A stretch of 10,019 nt of DNA from Candidatus Latescibacterota bacterium. Lineage in GTDB: Bacteria > Krumholzibacteriota > Krumholzibacteriia > Krumholzibacteriales > WJIX01. Shown piece after piece: positions 6,930-10,019 of this stretch. Made by a program: the position numbers and the translations under genes. Numbering within the stretch: position 1 is the first letter of the stretch; every line of letters starts with the position of its first letter. The DNA is taken from assembly GCA_030643145.1 (NCBI GenBank), contig DAOWMJ010000057.1, positions 1-10,019 on the forward strand, written 5' to 3'. The notes under the pieces were generated by a model that ran no database searches, was not told the DNA's origin, and saw only the letters and a list, made by a program, of their open reading frames with translations.

Positions 6930-7972
6930 TCGATGTGAAGTGTCTGCGTCGGGAAAGCGAATGCTATCCCCCGTTTCTCGAATTCTTCCATAATAGAAAT
7001 ATTAATTTCTTCCCGTATATCCATGTATTTGATATAGTCATTATTGATGACATAAAAAACAATTTCAAAATTCAGGCTGAAATCGCCGTATGAAAAGAAA
7101 TGGGCCCTGTTAAATTCAGTATCAGCGATGGAATTAATGATCTTTTTTACAATTGACGGAATCTCTTTTATGTTTGCAATAGTAGTATCATAGGTGACTC
7201 CAATCTGGAAAACAACACGCCTCTTCTGCATTCTTTTATAGTTTTTCAACCTCGAATTTGTAAGGTCTGTATTTGAAAACACCAACTCTTCTCCACCCAG
7301 GCTGCAAATACGTGAGGTTTTTATCCCTATATGCTCTACTGTTCCCTTATATTCGCCCACCACAATAAAATCGCCGATTTGAAAAGGTCGATCGAAAAAT
7401 ATCGTAAAATAACTGAATAAATCCACAAGTACAGCCTGAGCGGCGAGGGCTATCGCTATACCGCCGATACCTAGGCCCGTAACAAGAGCCGTTATTTTCA
7501 CCCCCATATTATCCAGAATTATAATAAGGGCGATTGTCCACAAAATAATTCTCACAATTGTAAGAATCGCACTCGGCGCTTCCGCTTGTCCCGGCTCTTT
7601 ACCCTTCTTTTGCCAGAATGATTCAACTCCATATTTGACCAACATTACCAGAAAACGAATGCTGAGGACCGTAATAATTATCACGACAATTGTTTTTACC
7701 CACACGGCGACAGATTCTCCGAGGACCAACCTCTGAATACTCAAATAAAAAGCCGCGAAATAGAGAACTGGTATTAATTTTCCGGATACAGCGTCAACAA
7801 GAAAATCGTCGATAGTTGTTGTTGTCTTTTCAGCAAGTGCTTTTATCCGTTTGACAAAAACAGCTCTGACAATCTTCAACACAATAACAGCAGCAATAAA
7901 TAGGGTTAAACTAATCAGATAATCATAGACCGTGTTGTTTAAATACAGCTGATTCATAATGTTCGTAATCAT
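6923..7972 (-). CDS. MscS-family mechanosensitive ion channel
   Basis: This 349-residue inner-membrane channel opens when membrane tension rises and releases solutes. Helices are predicted near 17-36, 64-84, 91-112, 137-156 and 161-181, more than the three of E. coli MscS and closer to the YnaI/YbdG-type layout. The pore-lining helix GLGIGGIAIALAAQAVLVDL (166-185) has the Gly/Ala packing of the family. It is followed by the beta-domain entry FFDRPFQIGDFI (192-203) and VEHIGIKTSRI (212-222). The C-terminal alpha/beta domain ends in the typical IAFAFPTQTLHI (336-347). GAGGT lies about 7 nt before ATG; a second in-frame Met at residue 6 is a weaker option. It begins 18-19 nt after the oxidoreductase gene on the same strand, so the two are almost surely one transcript. 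Its stop codon lies in the convergent hairpin. Confidence 0.95.
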   Translation of the reverse strand: MITNIMNQLYLNNTVYDYLISLTLFIAAVIVLKIVRAVFVKRIKALAEKTTTTIDDFLVDAVSGKLIPVLYFAAFYLSIQRLVLGESVAVWVKTIVVIIITVLSIRFLVMLVKYGVESFWQKKGKEPGQAEAPSAILTIVRIILWTIALIIILDNMGVKITALVTGLGIGGIAIALAAQAVLVDLFSYFTIFFDRPFQIGDFIVVGEYKGTVEHIGIKTSRICSLGGEELVFSNTDLTNSRLKNYKRMQKRRVVFQIGVTYDTTIANIKEIPSIVKKIINSIADTEFNRAHFFSYGDFSLNFEIVFYVINNDYIKYMDIREEINISIMEEFEKRGIAFAFPTQTLHIEK

Positions 7973-7991
7973 AATATTTACCTCTTTTATC

Positions 7992-9149
7992 TTATAAACC
8001 CGATTTGTTCAATTTCAGCATCTCAATTTTCTCTTCATATACGACCCCATGATTCTTAAGCCCATCGATCATAAAATCAACACATCCGGGACTCTTGCCC
8101 ACATATTCCGGAGGGGAGACACCCGCTCTGTCATAAAGCCCCGCTGCTATCATTCTTGCTGCTACAGTTGCCGTATATCCGGTTACACGCGCCATTGAAT
8201 GAACCCCTGTCTCTTTATCATACCTGTCGAACAAGCTATAAACATACCTCACGTTCCGAGCATCTTTTTTCCCTTCTACAATAACCTTCATCACTGTAAT
8301 ATCAACATCGCCCTCTTTAAGTTCCCACATCGGAAAGAGTAATCTCGCCGTAAAATCAATAGGCCGAATCTCTGATCCGCCAATTTTCACCGGTTCCTTA
8401 CTAAAAAACCCTGTTTCTCTCAAGACCCCCATCTTCTCAATATGCCCCGGATACCTGAGTGTTTTCTCCTTCATATTTGGCGCGTCAATAGTCCTGGCCA
8501 GAGTCCTCAGCCCATCACTGTTAAAAGCTTCAAGAGTTCCAACCTCCGGAAAATCCATATATTCAGGATCAGAGAGTGCTGTCCTTGTAACAAGTACACC
8601 ATTTTCTACATACCTGGCGGGACGAGTGTATTCCTCTATAACGTCAAGAGGTGAAAAAACAGCCTTGTATTCATACGGCCACTCCCTTAATTCGGGCAGC
8701 CCCCCAACATAAATTTCACACCTCTCTGTTTCATCAAGCAAATGATCAACATGCCCGATCAAAATATTACTCATCCCCGGAGCCACGCCACAGTCCATAA
8801 TAGCGACAACATCTCTATCCTTTGCCAACCCATCGAGCTGAAAGGGATCCTCCGGGAAAAAGGCGATATCAACAACATTCTTTCCGGCGCGTATTATCGC
8901 TTCAAATGTTCTATATCCCATAAACCCGGGAACAGCGTTTACGACCATATCATAATCCGCGACAAGTTTTTTTACATCATCCGGGTCGGAGAGGTCTCTT
9001 TTTATCTTTGAAATCGAGAGAGAGCTGCTTATTTTTTCCAGAGCAGTTTCATTGATATCGGCAACGGCAACTTCAAAGCCTGGTTCAGCCACAAGATCCT
9101 CGGCCATAGGACATCCAATAAGCCCCGCGCCCAAAACAATAATCTTCAT
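7992..9149 (-). CDS. Saccharopine dehydrogenase-family oxidoreductase, lysine-6-dehydrogenase-like
   Basis: This 385-residue cytoplasmic enzyme has an N-terminal Rossmann fold: GAGLIG nucleotide-binding loop (7-12), Asp31 after strand 2 (VAVAD), suggesting NAD preference, then DMVVNAVPG (67-75) and NVVDIAFFPED (91-101). The central MDCGVAPGMSNIL (118-130), EIYVGGLPE (145-153) and Y.AVFSPLDVIEEYTRPA (161-178) resemble lysine 6-dehydrogenase and saccharopine reductase of the LYS9 type. The C-terminal part (LRYPGHIEKM, IRPIDFTARLLFPMWEL, VMKVIVEGKKD, MARVTGYTATVAARMI) is the domain that shapes the substrate pocket. Length fits lysine 6-dehydrogenase (about 385). The expected reaction is NAD(P)-dependent oxidation of an amino acid such as lysine or saccharopine, but the exact substrate cannot be fixed from sequence. 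GGAGG lies about 5 nt before ATG. It is followed after 18-19 nt by the MscS gene and preceded by the surface-protein gene after 40 nt. Confidence 0.88.
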   Translation of the reverse strand: MKIIVLGAGLIGCPMAEDLVAEPGFEVAVADINETALEKISSSLSISKIKRDLSDPDDVKKLVADYDMVVNAVPGFMGYRTFEAIIRAGKNVVDIAFFPEDPFQLDGLAKDRDVVAIMDCGVAPGMSNILIGHVDHLLDETERCEIYVGGLPELREWPYEYKAVFSPLDVIEEYTRPARYVENGVLVTRTALSDPEYMDFPEVGTLEAFNSDGLRTLARTIDAPNMKEKTLRYPGHIEKMGVLRETGFFSKEPVKIGGSEIRPIDFTARLLFPMWELKEGDVDITVMKVIVEGKKDARNVRYVYSLFDRYDKETGVHSMARVTGYTATVAARMIAAGLYDRAGVSPPEYVGKSPGCVDFMIDGLKNHGVVYEEKIEMLKLNKSGL

Positions 9150-9189
9150 TTTTACCTCCGCAAATTACCGTAGCATAAAACAGAAACGC

Positions 9190-10019
9190 TTACCTTACCA
9201 ATATCATCTTGTTCGAGAGAACCTTTCTGCCAGCTCTTAATCTGCAAAAATAGACTCCGGAACTTACAAAATTGCGGCCGGCATCGGTACCTGTCCATTC
9301 TACTTTCTGATTTCCACTATCCTGCACACAGTTAACAAGCCGGTTAATAAATCTTCCCGATACATCATAGATATCCAGCGTTACTTTGACCTTCTCCGGC
9401 AGATAATAATGAATTGTTGTCACAGGGTTAAATGGATTAGGGTAATTCTGGTGTAAAGCCAGGAACATTTGAGGCATAAATATCTTCTGCGTTTCAAAAA
9501 GGATTTTATCTCCATCTTCGTTTTCTAATCTTACCTGATAGCTATAGTTTATTCCCGCTTTGCAGTCAAAATCTTTGAACGTATAGTTTAACCCGGACAT
9601 TGTTATTTCAGCGTCCAGGATTCTGACAAAAGTGCCGACAGGGAATTCGCGTCTGTAAACAGCCAGTTCTGATACCTGAATTTCTTCCGACAGTCTCCAT
9701 TCTACATTGATCGTGTTATTATCAAAAGTAGCGGAATAACTCTGGACCAAAACCGCGACAAGATATGTATAAAAAAGATATATTCCATCCGCTCCGTCTG
9801 CCACAAATATATGATCATTAGATAAGGCTACTCCAAGGGCCTCACCCGCAGTGTCATAATATCCCGCTTCCCTCGGGTTTTCGGGATCTAATATTTCTAT
9901 CACGCGAAGGCCGGAATCCTTATCAGCCACATAGGCAAAATTACCGCTTACGGCTACGCTCCAGGACTGTCCGGCAGTATCAAAAAACCCTATCTCATCG
10001 AGGCTCTCGGGATCACTGA
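9190..10019 (-). CDS. Secreted LVIVD-repeat protein with T9SS-type C-terminal sorting domain, 3' part (start off window)
   Basis: The open frame enters from beyond the right edge and stops at 9190, so only the last 275 or so residues are seen. A GTG at 9930 is in frame, but the repeats continue upstream of it, so it is not the real start. Three parts follow in order. First come two LVIVD-type beta-propeller repeats of about 42 residues (see the repeat entry). A fibronectin-like beta domain (about 9471-9750) follows, with INVEWRL, LAVYRRE, YTFKDFDCKAGINYSYQVRL. Last is a C-terminal sorting domain (about 9193-9462) with NYPNPFNPVTTIHYYLPE, DIYDVSGRFI, SSGVYFCRL and final NKMILVR. That ending marks cargo exported through the outer membrane by a type IX-like system and attached to or released from the surface. 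The propeller may bind partners; no enzyme site is seen. It may head the operon that continues into the oxidoreductase and MscS genes. Confidence 0.88.
   Translation of the reverse strand, partial: SDPESLDEIGFFDTAGQSWSVAVSGNFAYVADKDSGLRVIEILDPENPREAGYYDTAGEALGVALSNDHIFVADGADGIYLFYTYLVAVLVQSYSATFDNNTINVEWRLSEEIQVSELAVYRREFPVGTFVRILDAEITMSGLNYTFKDFDCKAGINYSYQVRLENEDGDKILFETQKIFMPQMFLALHQNYPNPFNPVTTIHYYLPEKVKVTLDIYDVSGRFINRLVNCVQDSGNQKVEWTGTDAGRNFVSSGVYFCRLRAGRKVLSNKMILVR
9772..10017 (-). repeat. Two coding LVIVD-type repeats (about 126-nt period)
   Basis: In the surface-protein frame the pattern DP-[SDE].-x-G[FY][FY]DTAG-x-VA[VL]S-x-[YF]VAD-GLRVI recurs. One unit spans 10017-9892 (42 codons) and the next 9891-9772 (40 codons, ending GIYLF instead of GLRVI). 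The DTAG codons of the two units are exactly 126 nt apart (9981 and 9855). More units are expected beyond the right edge, since a propeller needs several blades. Confidence 0.75.

Noticed and set aside
8442..9240. Plus-strand frames opposite the oxidoreductase gene
   Set aside because: Antisense to a full-length Rossmann enzyme, with no motif or ribosome binding site.
9930..9930. GTG at 9930 as the start of the surface protein
   Set aside because: The frame stays open to the window edge and encodes a further LVIVD repeat unit upstream, so the real start lies outside.
1..10019. CRISPR arrays, insertion sequences, tRNA or rRNA genes, known defence systems
   Set aside because: No regularly spaced DNA repeats, transposase motifs, structured RNA signatures or defence-gene families were found on either strand.

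Overview
The window (10,019 bases, AT-leaning, dense bacterial coding) holds eight protein genes, two of them cut by the window ends. I see no RNA genes, insertion sequences or CRISPR arrays. The organism is bacterial. The last gene ends in a type IX secretion (T9SS)-style C-terminal sorting domain with the NYPNPFNP motif, and the central operon is of GldA/GldF/GldG type. Both point to the Bacteroidota/FCB superphylum or one of the neighbouring uncultivated phyla that share these traits. Clear Shine-Dalgarno sequences before nearly every gene and a classical TTGACA/TATTAT promoter argue against Bacteroidota in the strict sense and for a neighbouring, probably candidate, phylum. That placement is inference.

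Layout. (1) Minus strand, 1-1745: the N-terminal part of an EamA/DMT-family membrane transporter lies downstream of an exported DUF2891 protein. (2) 1746-2048: a divergent intergenic region with a near-consensus sigma-70 promoter reading right, an inverted repeat inside it, and a leader of about 125 nt. (3) Plus strand, 2049-6912: a tight four-gene operon encoding an ABC ATPase, an ABC-2 type permease (GldF-like), a GldG-like protein with a large extracytoplasmic region, and a DUF4340 protein. (4) 6906-6929: a small hairpin at the convergent junction whose arms contain the stop codons of both facing genes. (5) Minus strand, 6923-10019, reading leftward: a secreted LVIVD-propeller protein with a T9SS-type sorting domain (start off the window), a saccharopine/lysine-6-dehydrogenase-like oxidoreductase, and an MscS-family mechanosensitive channel.

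How the genes work together. The four plus-strand genes very likely build one envelope complex: a cytoplasmic ATPase pair, a six-helix permease, and two partners anchored by single helices that place large domains outside the membrane. This set recurs in many non-gliding bacteria and its substrate is not established. In the minus-strand group the oxidoreductase and MscS channel are 18-19 nt apart and almost surely co-transcribed. The surface protein lies 40 nt upstream and may share the transcript. No known defence or mobile system is present. The points most worth following are the GldAFG-DUF4340 cassette close to a T9SS cargo gene, the operator-like repeat in its promoter, and the pairing of a lysine-dehydrogenase-like enzyme with an osmotic channel.
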